A stretch of 64,000 nt of DNA, taken from assembly GCA_964402715.1 (NCBI GenBank), contig CAYODJ010000004.1, positions 36,341-100,340 on the forward strand. The letters are read 5' to 3'. This DNA comes from CALXOD01 sp964402715 (GTDB taxonomy: Bacteria > Verrucomicrobiota > Lentisphaeria > Victivallales > Victivallaceae). This document shows positions 34,294 through 44,822 of the stretch, piece after piece. Each line of letters begins with the position of its first letter. Position 1 is the first letter of the stretch. A program made the translations under genes and the position numbers. The notes below the pieces were generated by a model. It did no database searches and was not told the DNA's origin. It worked only from the letters and a program-made list of their open reading frames with translations.

Positions 34294-35721
34294 ATGATTG
34301 AACTTTTTTTCAGCGGCAGATTCCTGCCGCTCTTCACGACGCAGTTTTTCGGCGCATTCAACGACAACTTCCTGAAATGCGCCATACTGACTCTGGTCAC
34401 TTTCAAGCTCTCGTCCGACGCTCACCGCGCGGCCATGCTGACCAATCTGGCCATGGCGGCGTTCACGCTGCCCTATTTCGTCTTCTCCTCGCTGGCGGGG
34501 CAAATCTCCGACAAGTTCGACAAGGCGCACTGCTGCCGCATCGTCAAATTCGCCGAAATCGTGCTGATGGCGCTGGCTTTCGCGGCGTTCCTCCGCGAAA
34601 GCGTCGGCGCGCTTCTGATTCTGCTGTTCCTGATGGGGACGCAGTCGACTTTCTTCAGCCCGTCCAAATACTCGCTGCTGCCGCAGCATCTGCACCGGCG
34701 GGAGCTGGTCGCCGGAAACGCGCTCATCGAAGGCGGCACATTCCTCGCCATCCTCATAGGATCCATCGCGGGAACCGTCGTCGTCGCCCTGCGGGGAGGT
34801 GCGTTCTGGTCGGGCGCGGTTCTCTGCGCGCTGGCGGTCGTCGGGTACGCGGCAAGCCGCCGGATCCCCCCCGCCCCGCCGACGGAAGTGCGGGTGAAAC
34901 TGTCTCCGAACCTGCCGGCGGAGACGATGAAGATCGTCCGGGACGCGTTCCGGCGGCCGAGGGTGAGGCTTTGCATAATCTCGCTGTCCGGATTCTGGAT
35001 GGCCGGCTCGCTGTACGTCTCCCAGCTGCCGGGACTGTGCCGGGAGGTGCTGGGAGCGGATCAGTACACCAACGCCTTTTTCCTGACGCTGTTCTCCGTC
35101 GGCGTGGGACTGGGAGCCGCCGCCGCCCCGCGTCTGCTGCGTGCGAAGATTTCCGCGCGCCTCGCTCCGCCGGCCGCGCTGACCATGGCTCTGTTTTCGC
35201 TGGATCTCAGTCTGGCCGCATTCCCCGGCAGGGAAGCTTTCGCCGGATCCGGAGGCGGTCTCGCCGTTCTGGCGGCGTGTCCGGCGTTCTGGCGCGTCTC
35301 GCTTGATCTGCTCGGCGTGTCCGTGGCCGGAGGCCTGTTCTCCGTGCCGCTTCAGGCGCTGATGCAGCATGCCTCGCCGGCCGGCATGGAGGCCCGCGTC
35401 ATCGCGGCCAACAACATCGTCAACGCCCTGTTCATGGCTCTGGCGGCTCTGGCCGCGGCCGCCGGCGCTCGCTGTCTCCGCGTCTCCCCGTCAGGAGTCT
35501 TCGCCGTCATAGCCGCCGTCTGCGCGGTCAACGCGGCCTGCTCCCGCCGACTCGTCCGCCGCGGCGGAAGGAGCCGGCGTCCCTCCGGATCTCCCCGAAA
35601 AACCGCGAACGGCGAACCGTTCTGGAAAAACGGCGCGGGCATGCTATATTCCGAGCCGGCGTCCCGCCCGTGCACGGACGCTGCGCACGGGGACGACGCC
35701 GGAGACATGAGGCGGCGATGA
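34294..35721 (+). CDS. LplT-like major facilitator transporter
   Basis: 475 residues with about 12 membrane helices from the ATG at 34294. The start FLPLFTTQFFGAFNDNFLK is typical of the LplT/Aas lysophospholipid transporter branch of the MFS, which flips lysophospholipids across the inner membrane. The frame stays open to 34057, but that extension has no hydrophobic or conserved features. The C-terminal ~60 residues after the last helix are Arg/Pro-rich, and the stop overlaps the metH start in an ATGA. No acyltransferase gene is fused or adjacent, so the LplT function is by family only. Confidence 0.82.
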   Translation: MIELFFSGRFLPLFTTQFFGAFNDNFLKCAILTLVTFKLSSDAHRAAMLTNLAMAAFTLPYFVFSSLAGQISDKFDKAHCCRIVKFAEIVLMALAFAAFLRESVGALLILLFLMGTQSTFFSPSKYSLLPQHLHRRELVAGNALIEGGTFLAILIGSIAGTVVVALRGGAFWSGAVLCALAVVGYAASRRIPPAPPTEVRVKLSPNLPAETMKIVRDAFRRPRVRLCIISLSGFWMAGSLYVSQLPGLCREVLGADQYTNAFFLTLFSVGVGLGAAAAPRLLRAKISARLAPPAALTMALFSLDLSLAAFPGREAFAGSGGGLAVLAACPAFWRVSLDLLGVSVAGGLFSVPLQALMQHASPAGMEARVIAANNIVNALFMALAALAAAAGARCLRVSPSGVFAVIAAVCAVNAACSRRLVRRGGRSRRPSGSPRKTANGEPFWKNGAGMLYSEPASRPCTDAAHGDDAGDMRRR

Positions 35722-38132
35722 CGAGAGATGAATTTCGGAAACTGACGAGGGAACGGATCGTTCTCCTCGACGGCGCGACCGGAACCGAGCTGATGAAGCG
35801 CGGCATGCCGGCGGGAGTCTGTCCCGAGGCGTGGATTCTGGAGCATCCGGACATCGCGGGGGCTCTGCAGAGCGAATACCTGTGCGCCGGATCGCGGATC
35901 GTCTACGTGCCGAGCTTCGGCGCCAACCGTCTCAAACTGGAGGAATTCGGTCTCGGCGGCCGCGCCGCGGAAATCAACCGCCGGCTGGCGGAGCTCACCG
36001 TGAAAAACCTGCGCGGACACGCCCTGGCGTTCGGCGACATGGCGCCGACCGGAAGGTTCGTCGAACCGTTCGGAGATCTGCCGTTCGAGGAAGCCGTGCG
36101 CATCTACCGGGAGCAGGCGTCGGCGCTTCTCGCCGGCGGAGCGGACGGTTTCGTGATCGAGACCATGATGGATCTGCAGGAGGCCAGGGCGGCGCTGCTG
36201 GCCGTCCGCGAACTGTGCGGGCTGCCGGTCATGGTCACCATGACTTTCGAACGGAACGGCCGGACGCTGACCGGATGCGACGCGGCGAGTGCGCTGATCT
36301 CGCTTCAGGCTCTGGGCGCGGATGCGTTCGGATGCAACTGCTCCACCGGACCGGAGGAGATGCTCGAAATCATCGGGCGGATCCGCGCTTCCGCGCGGAT
36401 ACCGCTGATTGCCAAGCCGAACGCCGGCATGCCCGAACTGGCGGGTGACCGCACGGTGTTCAATCTGGATCCCGAGAAATTCGCGGACGCCGCGGCGTCG
36501 ATCGCGGCCGCCGGAGCTGGTCTGGTCGGCGGCTGCTGCGGAACGACTCCGGAGCACATCCGGATTCTCGGCGACAGGCTCCGGCGGATTCCGCCGCCGG
36601 CGGTCTCCGGCCGGTGCGCCGGAGCCGTGTCTGGTCCGCGCGCCTTCCGCGTCCTGTCACCGGATCAGCCGTTCGCGATCATCGGCGAGCGCATCAATCC
36701 GACGGGCAAGAAAGAACTGCAGTCGCAGCTGCTGTCCGGCGAGTTCTCGCTGGTCCGCGAACTGGCGGAGACGCAGACGCGGCAGGGTGCGGCGCTGCTG
36801 GACGTGAACTGCGGCATGCACGGCGTCGACGCGTCGAGGACGCTGCCGGCCGTGGTGTCGGAAATCGTCCGCGCGGTGGACACTCCGCTGTGCATCGACA
36901 CCACCGATCCGGCCGCGGCGGAGGCCGCGCTGCGCATCTATCCCGGACGGGCGCTCTTCAACTCCGTGTCGGCCGAGCGGGACCGGCTGGAGAACCTGCT
37001 GCCCATCGCCGCGCGCTACGGAGCCATGCTGATCCTGCTGCCGCTGACGGACGACGGCATTCCCGAAACCCTCGACGGAAGGATCGCGGCGCTGGACGTC
37101 ATCTTCGGCCGTCTCGCGGCGTACGGCATAGAGCCGTGCGACTGCTGCGTCGACGCCCTGGTCATGGCCTGCTCCGCCAGCCCCGGTGCTGCGGAGACCG
37201 CGCTGGCCACAGTCGGATACGCGTCCGGAACGCTGAACGTCAACACGGTCTGCGGGCTGTCCAACGTCAGTTTCGGCCTGCCCGGACGGGAGTCCGTCAA
37301 CGCCGCTTTCCTCGGCATGGCGCTGGGACGGGGTCTGAACATGGCCATCGCCAATCCCGCCGCGCGCACCGTCATGGATCTGGCGCGGGCGTCCGACGTG
37401 CTGACGTCGCGCGACGCCGGCATGGCCGGCTACCTCGCGTACCGCTGCGGACTCGACGGCGGAAAGACTCCGTCGCGCTCCGCCGCCGCGGCGGCGGACG
37501 GACCGCCGGAGAAGAGACTGTTCCATGCGGTGCTTCACGGCGACGCGGATACCGTAGAAAAATGCGTCGGCGAAGCCGTGTCGTCCGGACTCGCCGCGTC
37601 GCGGCTGGTCGACGGTACGCTCATACCGGCCATCACGCTCGTCGGCGACCTTTACGAGAAGAGGGAGTTCTTCCTGCCGCAGCTGGTGCAGAGCGCCGAC
37701 GCCATGCGCCGGGCCATGAAGATTCTGACGCCGCTTCTGGCGGAGGACTCCGGCGTCCGGTCGAAGACGCGCATCATCCTTGCCACCGTCAAGGGCGACA
37801 TCCACGACATCGGCAAGAACATCGTCGGCCTGATGCTGCGCAACTACGGATTCGAGGTGATCGACCTGGGCAAGGACGTCCCGGCCGAGACCATTCTGGA
37901 CAAGGCGCACGACACGGACACGTCCCTGATCGGACTCTCCGCGCTGATGACCACCACCATGACCGAGATGAAGCACGTCATCGATCTGGCGCGGGAACGG
38001 CGCATGACCGATCTCCGCTTCATCGTCGGCGGAGCGGTGATCTCGGCGGAATACGCGCGGGAAATCGGAGCCGCCTACGCCGCCGACGCCATGCAGACGG
38101 TGCGAATCGCGCGGGAGCTCTCCGGGGAATGA
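35718..38132 (+). CDS. metH: Cobalamin-dependent methionine synthase lacking the AdoMet domain
   Basis: 804 residues against about 1,200 for E. coli MetH. Domains in order: homocysteine-binding barrel (about 1-300, zinc ligands in FGCNCSTGP and GGCCGTTPEHI), pterin-binding barrel (from IIGERINPTGKK), four-helix cap, and B12-binding domain with DIHDIGKNIV, whose His ligates cobalt. The sequence ends after the B12 domain, so the C-terminal reactivation domain is missing and a separate activase is needed. I saw no cobalamin riboswitch upstream. The start overlaps the stop of the transporter gene. Confidence 0.94.
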   Translation: MTRDEFRKLTRERIVLLDGATGTELMKRGMPAGVCPEAWILEHPDIAGALQSEYLCAGSRIVYVPSFGANRLKLEEFGLGGRAAEINRRLAELTVKNLRGHALAFGDMAPTGRFVEPFGDLPFEEAVRIYREQASALLAGGADGFVIETMMDLQEARAALLAVRELCGLPVMVTMTFERNGRTLTGCDAASALISLQALGADAFGCNCSTGPEEMLEIIGRIRASARIPLIAKPNAGMPELAGDRTVFNLDPEKFADAAASIAAAGAGLVGGCCGTTPEHIRILGDRLRRIPPPAVSGRCAGAVSGPRAFRVLSPDQPFAIIGERINPTGKKELQSQLLSGEFSLVRELAETQTRQGAALLDVNCGMHGVDASRTLPAVVSEIVRAVDTPLCIDTTDPAAAEAALRIYPGRALFNSVSAERDRLENLLPIAARYGAMLILLPLTDDGIPETLDGRIAALDVIFGRLAAYGIEPCDCCVDALVMACSASPGAAETALATVGYASGTLNVNTVCGLSNVSFGLPGRESVNAAFLGMALGRGLNMAIANPAARTVMDLARASDVLTSRDAGMAGYLAYRCGLDGGKTPSRSAAAAADGPPEKRLFHAVLHGDADTVEKCVGEAVSSGLAASRLVDGTLIPAITLVGDLYEKREFFLPQLVQSADAMRRAMKILTPLLAEDSGVRSKTRIILATVKGDIHDIGKNIVGLMLRNYGFEVIDLGKDVPAETILDKAHDTDTSLIGLSALMTTTMTEMKHVIDLARERRMTDLRFIVGGAVISAEYAREIGAAYAADAMQTVRIARELSGE

Positions 38133-38139
38133 CGCCGTC

Positions 38140-38781
38140 TCAGTGGCCGAGGACATGCGGCGGCGGCGGCAGACGGCGGAAATAGAGGTGCCGCACGGTT
38201 CTCCCCCGATCGCGCCAGCGGCGTTCGAAATCGCTCATCAGCCCGGCCAGATCCGCGTCCGGCCCGCACGCCGCGAACAGCCCCGACTCCGGCAGCAGCC
38301 GCGCCGCAGCGTCGCAGTACGCCTCGTCGTCGCTGGAGAAGTGAAAGACTCCGTCCGGCTTCAGCACACGGTGCAGCTGCGCCGTGAAATCGGACGTCAG
38401 CAGACGGTGCCGGCGGTGCCGCTCCTTGGGCCACGGATCCGGACACAGCAGATGAATCCGGTCCACGACGCCGTCGGGAATGGCCACCGTCACCAGATAC
38501 CTCGCCTCCGCGCGGCACGGCGCGACGTTGCCGATTCCGTCCCTGCGGCACCTCCCCGCCAGCTTGCGCAGCCTGCCGATCATCACGTCCGCAGCTATGA
38601 TCCGGCTCCGGGGAAAACGTCCAGCGAGCGCTGCGGCGAACGACCCCGGACCGCAGCCGAGATCGAGCTCCAGACGGACGGATCCGCCGCCCGTCTCCGC
38701 CGCCGTCAGACTCCGGTACGCGCCGGAGAGAAAGCATATCGCCCGATCCCCGTCACGGACGGGATCCGCCGCCCCGTTCAT
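38140..38781 (-). CDS. trmB: tRNA (guanine-N7)-methyltransferase
   Basis: 213 residues. It methylates G46 of tRNA with SAM. The SAM motif LELDLGCGPGSFAAALA and the catalytic/RNA-binding LLCPDPWPKERHRRHRL are intact. The ATG at 38781 overlaps the apgM stop (ATGA). Its end lies seven bases from the end of metH, converging, with no room for a separate terminator. Confidence 0.95.
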   Translation of the reverse strand: MNGAADPVRDGDRAICFLSGAYRSLTAAETGGGSVRLELDLGCGPGSFAAALAGRFPRSRIIAADVMIGRLRKLAGRCRRDGIGNVAPCRAEARYLVTVAIPDGVVDRIHLLCPDPWPKERHRRHRLLTSDFTAQLHRVLKPDGVFHFSSDDEAYCDAAARLLPESGLFAACGPDADLAGLMSDFERRWRDRGRTVRHLYFRRLPPPPHVLGH

Positions 38782-39989
38782 CGCAGTCCCAGCACCAGTT
38801 TCATCAGCTCGTCCCCGCGGAGAAGACCGAGGCTTCCGCCCGGAGCCAGGCGCTCGCTGAAGCCAGTCACCGCGTCCGGCTCGATCCCCGGACCGCACAC
38901 CGCCACCGGCACCGGGGTGACGGTGTGCCGCCGCAGCCGGATCGGCACCGGATGATCGGGCAGCAGTCCGAAGCGGACGTCGGCGCCCTCCAGAGCCCGC
39001 AGCGCCGGAGCGACGATCCTGGAGTCGAAATCCTCTATCGCCCTCATCTTCAGCTTGAGGTCGCCCTGATGGGAGCACTCGTCGATCGCCTCCACGTGCA
39101 GGTAGACGAAGTCGCAGTCCTTCAGCGCGGTCAGCGCCGCGTCGACCTTGCCCTCGTAGTCGGTGTCCAGATAACCCGTGGCGCCCGGCACGTCGACCAC
39201 CCTCATGCCCGTGCATCTCCCGATTCCCTTGATCACGTCCACGGCGCTGATGATCGCCCCTTTCCTGCCCGCGTAGCGGTCGCTGAACGACGGCAGACTC
39301 GGACGGACTCCGGGACTCCACGGCCAGATGTCCGTCGCCGGACGCGGCCGGTTTCTGTTCAGGGGATGGCCGACGAGGAAACCGTGCGCGCGTCCGCAGA
39401 GCTCCCGCAGAAAACTCACCGTGCGGAGCGCCTCCTCCGAATCGTCGAGCGGGGTCAGGCCCAGTTCCGAGACCGGCATGTCCTGCGAGGAATCCGGCTT
39501 GTGATAGGCGACGTTCCCGGAGAATTCGCGTCCGTGAAGCACCAGCAGGTTGCGGTAGCTCACCCCGTGGTGGAACGTCACCCTGCCGCCGCCGAACTCG
39601 CGCTGCAGATCCCGCATCAGCTCCGCCGCCGTCCCGTCGGGGATGTGGCCGGCGGAATAGTCGAGCAGCACGCCGTCCTCCGACACCGTAACCAGATTGC
39701 AGCGCCAGGCCACGTCCCCGTCCCCGAGGGCTATCCCCTGGCTCGCGGCCTCGATCGGCCCGCGTCCGGGGTAGTTGCGCTCCGGCGACAGCCCCAGCAC
39801 CGACATGTTCGCCACGTCCGACGACGTGGGCAGACCGTCCGGCAGAGTCAGGAAAGTTCCGTTGACTCCGCGCGCGGCGATCGAGTCCATCGCCGGCGTG
39901 CGCGCCGCCTCCAGCGGCGTTCTGCCGCCGAGCTCCGGCAGCGGACAGTCCGCCATGCCGTCGGCAAGGAAAATCATACTCTTCATCAT
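38778..39989 (-). CDS. apgM: Cofactor-independent phosphoglycerate mutase, archaeal type
   Basis: 403 residues, the usual ApgM length, alkaline-phosphatase fold. The metal sites lie in FLADGMADCP, HVEAIDECSHQGD and LLPDHPVPIRLRRHT, with the phosphoserine region at SSDVANMSVLG. It interconverts 2- and 3-phosphoglycerate. In some bacteria proteins of this family serve instead as homoserine kinase; no thr genes are adjacent, so I favour the mutase but cannot decide. The first of two ATGs at 39989 follows AAAGGT. Confidence 0.9.
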   Translation of the reverse strand: MMKSMIFLADGMADCPLPELGGRTPLEAARTPAMDSIAARGVNGTFLTLPDGLPTSSDVANMSVLGLSPERNYPGRGPIEAASQGIALGDGDVAWRCNLVTVSEDGVLLDYSAGHIPDGTAAELMRDLQREFGGGRVTFHHGVSYRNLLVLHGREFSGNVAYHKPDSSQDMPVSELGLTPLDDSEEALRTVSFLRELCGRAHGFLVGHPLNRNRPRPATDIWPWSPGVRPSLPSFSDRYAGRKGAIISAVDVIKGIGRCTGMRVVDVPGATGYLDTDYEGKVDAALTALKDCDFVYLHVEAIDECSHQGDLKLKMRAIEDFDSRIVAPALRALEGADVRFGLLPDHPVPIRLRRHTVTPVPVAVCGPGIEPDAVTGFSERLAPGGSLGLLRGDELMKLVLGLR

Positions 39990-40026
39990 CGACAACCTTT
40001 CTATCCGCACGCCGCGCGGATCGGCG

Positions 40027-40938
40027 TCATCGCCGCCGCGCCTGCTCCAGCGTCCTGAAATGCGTCTTGGCGTACCGGTTCATGCACTCCTCCCCGTGCC
40101 GCGCCACGATGTCGCGCACGGCGGCGGTCACCGCCGGACCGGCGCCGCGGGGAAGCGTCATGCCCAGCTCCTCCCCCATCCTCTCCATCGCGCCGAGAAA
40201 ACGTTCGCGCGCCAGAATGGAAGCCGCCGCCACCGCCACGTCGCTCTCCGCGCGGACGCGCTGCTCGAACCGGATCGAGCGTCCTTTCTCGAGCAGCGCG
40301 CGCTGAATCAGCGGCGCCGACGCGAACTGATCGGAAAGCATGCGCGGACACTCCGGACGCAGCTTCAGAAGATTCTCTATGACGCGCGCGTGCCCCCACG
40401 CCAGCAGCCGGTTCAGATTGCCGATCCTCGCGTAGAGGCGGTTGTACGCCTCCGGTCCGATCACGACCACCGAGAAGGCGCCGCGGACGGACCGTCGGAT
40501 CTCCTCGGCGAGCTGACGGATCCTGGCGGATCCGCGGATCAGCTTCGAATCGCAGACGCCGGCGCCCGTCAGGCGCGGAGCGCTCTCCTCGTCCGTGCAG
40601 ACACCGGCGATCACCAGCGGCCCGAAGAAATCCCCCTTGCCGCTCTCGTCGACGCCGCCGTGAAGAGAACAGTCGGTCTCCGCGGCGGATCCGCCCGCGC
40701 CGATTTCGCAGAAGCCCATCGGCTCCAGCGTGAACTCCATGAAGTCGGCGGCGTTCCGGCCCTGGATCGTCAGCTTGCCGCTCTCGTACGCCGTCACCTG
40801 CACCTTGTCGCCGGAGGCGCGCCAGCGCGCGTGAGGAGGTTCGGAAAAAATCCAGCCGCGCCCGCGCAGCAGATGCGCGAGGGCGGCGGCCTGGGCCGCG
40901 TCGATCCTGACGACGATCGAGTTCCGCCGCGCGTCCAT
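40027..40938 (-). CDS. rnhC: Ribonuclease HIII
   Basis: 303 residues. The N-terminal ~85 residues form the TBP-like substrate-binding domain specific to RNase HIII. The catalytic domain follows with GGVDESGKGDFFGPLV and later acidic residues (CDSKLI, SDVAVAAASILARERF). It cleaves RNA in RNA/DNA hybrids. Carrying both HII (16650) and HIII in one stretch is uncommon outside Bacillota and a few other groups. Confidence 0.94.
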   Translation of the reverse strand: MDARRNSIVVRIDAAQAAALAHLLRGRGWIFSEPPHARWRASGDKVQVTAYESGKLTIQGRNAADFMEFTLEPMGFCEIGAGGSAAETDCSLHGGVDESGKGDFFGPLVIAGVCTDEESAPRLTGAGVCDSKLIRGSARIRQLAEEIRRSVRGAFSVVVIGPEAYNRLYARIGNLNRLLAWGHARVIENLLKLRPECPRMLSDQFASAPLIQRALLEKGRSIRFEQRVRAESDVAVAAASILARERFLGAMERMGEELGMTLPRGAGPAVTAAVRDIVARHGEECMNRYAKTHFRTLEQARRR

Positions 40939-40966
40939 AAGCGTTTTCCCCCGGAATGAAACCTGT

Positions 40967-41815
40967 TCAGAGACGGCCGGAACCGCCGGCCGCCGCGCCG
41001 CCGTCCCCCTCCCCCCGCGCCGGACATGAGAAACGTCCGCGCTCGAGAAAGCGGGCGACCTGATCCCACACTGCCTGTCTCTGCATCAGAAACGTATGCC
41101 CGCCGACGGCCTCCCAGTGATCCTTCACGCCCGGCATCGGCCACTCGTCCGGAAGCACCTCCCAGTCCCTGCTGCCGGAAATGACTCCCACCTCCAGATC
41201 CTCCGGCCATGACAGCCGGTTAGCCGCGGAGTCCGGCTCGTGCCGCAGCTCGTCGAGAAACGGCGTCAGACGCCGCAGCGCCGGCAGCAGGACCAGCGCT
41301 CGTCCGGCCGCCCTCGAACCGCGGTTCGGAGGAGCGAGCATGACCGCCCGGCCGCACCATCCGCGCAGCCCGGGAGACGCGTGCGGCCACGCCGCGCGGA
41401 TCAGCAGCCCCCCCATGCTGTGCGTCACCAGATCCAGCTCCGTGCCGCTCCTCCGGTGCTCGGACGCCAGGCCTTCCAGACGGCGCGCCAGATCCCGACC
41501 GTGCGACTCCAGCGATCCGTGCCACGAGGAATAGTCGTACAGCCACACCAGATAGCCCCGGCGGCGGAGAAAATCCCCGAGATTCCTCAGCACCACCCAC
41601 CGGTGCGCGAGCCCGTGCACCAGCACCGCCAGACGGCCGTTCCACCGTTCCGGCCGCCGCAGCGCGACCATGCGATCCGCCCGCCGGCAGCTGCAGATCC
41701 CGAGGGAGAACGGCATGGCCGCCATCCGCATCGCGTCGGCCGCGGTCATGCCGCCGCCCCGGAGTCCGGCGGCGCCGGGCGGCACATTGAGACAGAAGAG
41801 AACATTTCGTCGCAT
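40967..41815 (-). CDS. Alpha/beta-hydrolase, lipase-like
   Basis: About 282 residues from the ATG at 41815; 41749 is another possible start, since neither has a strong ribosome-binding site. The oxyanion region LVHGLAHRW and the nucleophile elbow LVTHSMGGLLIRA (GxSxG) resemble triacylglycerol lipase/PGAP1-like esterases. The catalytic His is probably in VGGHTFLMQ. The N-terminus is Arg-rich with no clear signal peptide. It is divergent from the dCMP deaminase gene. Confidence 0.78.
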   Translation of the reverse strand: MRRNVLFCLNVPPGAAGLRGGGMTAADAMRMAAMPFSLGICSCRRADRMVALRRPERWNGRLAVLVHGLAHRWVVLRNLGDFLRRRGYLVWLYDYSSWHGSLESHGRDLARRLEGLASEHRRSGTELDLVTHSMGGLLIRAAWPHASPGLRGWCGRAVMLAPPNRGSRAAGRALVLLPALRRLTPFLDELRHEPDSAANRLSWPEDLEVGVISGSRDWEVLPDEWPMPGVKDHWEAVGGHTFLMQRQAVWDQVARFLERGRFSCPARGEGDGGAAAGGSGRL

Positions 41816-41832
41816 TCTTCGCGGCCGCCGTC

Positions 41833-41861
41833 TTGCGGTCCTCCGCGCGATCCTGTATAGT
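41833..41861 (+). promoter_or_regulatory. Promoter for dCMP deaminase-rfaE2
   Basis: -35 TTGCGG (41833-41838), 17-base spacer, -10 TATAGT (41856-41861), about 75 bases before the ATG. Confidence 0.58.
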
Positions 41862-41937
41862 ATCGTCGGCGGCCTGCTTACAGTACCACGGCGGCGGCCA
41901 ATTGCAAGACGGTCAAGCAATCTTTCGCCAGGACATC

Positions 41938-42417
41938 ATGTCGGAAAGCAGCAAGAGAATCCGTCCCGGCTGGGACGACTACTTCATGGACATCGCCGGC
42001 ATGGCCGCGACCCGCAGCAACTGCTCCCGCCGGCAGGTCGCCGCCGTCATCGTCCGCGACCACCGTCTCATCTCCACCGGATACAACGGGACGCCGCGCG
42101 GCGTGCGCAACTGCTGCGACGGCGGCTGTGCGCGGTGCAACTCCGACATTCCCAGCGGAGAGGGGCTCTCCGAATGCCTGTGCAGCCACGCCGAGGAGAA
42201 CGCCATCGTCCAGGCGGCCTACCACGGCATAGCCGTCAAGGACGCGACCATCTACACCACCTTCAGCCCCTGTCTGCAGTGCGCGAAGATGATCGTCAAC
42301 GCCGGCATCCGCGAGGTGATCTACCACCGCCGCTACTCCATCGATCAGACCGCGATGAATCTGCTGCGCGAGGCCGGCGTGAAGGTGCGTCCGCTGGACC
42401 GGGAGGAGGAGGCATGA
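41938..42417 (+). CDS. dCMP deaminase family protein
   Basis: 159 residues. The zinc site is complete: HAEENAI and SPCLQCAKMI, with the extra Cys residues in CCDGGCARC that are usual in ComEB/deoxycytidylate deaminases. It converts dCMP to dUMP for thymidylate synthesis. AGGA lies six bases before the ATG; the upstream open frame is not supported. The stop overlaps the rfaE2 start. Confidence 0.92.
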   Translation: MSESSKRIRPGWDDYFMDIAGMAATRSNCSRRQVAAVIVRDHRLISTGYNGTPRGVRNCCDGGCARCNSDIPSGEGLSECLCSHAEENAIVQAAYHGIAVKDATIYTTFSPCLQCAKMIVNAGIREVIYHRRYSIDQTAMNLLREAGVKVRPLDREEEA

Positions 42418-42908
42418 CTTTCACCTCCGATCCGGAGAGCCGCATCCTGACGCTGGACGGCGCGGTCTCGTGGAGGGACGGCCTGCGCAGGGAGGGGAGG
42501 AAGCTGGTCGTCACCAACGGCTGCTTCGATCTGCTGCACCGCGGACACGCCTCCTACCTGCGTGAAAGCAGGGAACTCGGCGACGCGCTGCTGGTGCTGG
42601 TGAACTCCGACGCGTCGGTGATGGAGCTCAAGGGTCCGTCGCGTCCGGTGGTCGACGAACACAGCCGCGCCTATCTTCTGTGCAGTCTCCGCTGCGTGGA
42701 CGCGGCGGTGATCTTCGGCGGCCGCCGGTGCGCCGCGGAGCTGGACGCGCTGACCCCGGACGTATACGTCAAGGGGGGCGACTACACCGTCGCCGGACTG
42801 GACGCGGAGGAGCTGGCGGCGCTGCGGCGCTGCGGCGCGGAAATCGTCTTCAAGCCGTTCGTGCCGGGGTTCTCTTCCAGCGGACTGATCGGAAAAATCC
42901 GTCTCTGA
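42414..42908 (+). CDS. rfaE2: D-glycero-beta-D-manno-heptose 1-phosphate adenylyltransferase
   Basis: 164 residues, the nucleotidyltransferase half of HldE as a separate protein. The motifs TNGCFDLLHRGHASYL (HxGH), KGGDYTV and the C-terminal FSSSGLIGKI are all present. It makes ADP-heptose for the lipopolysaccharide inner core, so the organism is a diderm. It overlaps the deaminase gene (ATGA). The kinase half (RfaE1) is not in the window. Confidence 0.93.
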   Translation: MTFTSDPESRILTLDGAVSWRDGLRREGRKLVVTNGCFDLLHRGHASYLRESRELGDALLVLVNSDASVMELKGPSRPVVDEHSRAYLLCSLRCVDAAVIFGGRRCAAELDALTPDVYVKGGDYTVAGLDAEELAALRRCGAEIVFKPFVPGFSSSGLIGKIRL

Positions 42909-42924
42909 ACGCGCCGCCGCCCGG

Positions 42925-44616
<1,692 letters not shown>

Positions 44617-44793
44617 TTTGTAAAATCCTCGTTCATGTCCTATCTTATTTCCAGCGGCCGGCCCGGGACGGACGCCGCGCCGGCCGCCCGAGTCCGGCGG
44701 ACGCGGGTCGCGCGGAGAGCGGAGACACCGGCGGAGACCGGGCCGGATCGGGAGACGGAGACGCGGGGCTCGCGCCGCCGCGCGGCGTCCATT

Positions 44794-44822
44794 ACAATAA
44801 GTCGGCCCGAGGCAACATTCAA
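44794..44822 (-). promoter_or_regulatory. Possible glnS promoter
   Basis: -35 TTGAAT (44817-44822), 17-base spacer, -10 TATTGT (44794-44799), about 180 bases upstream of glnS and abutting the GTG start of the divergent gene. Confidence 0.5.
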
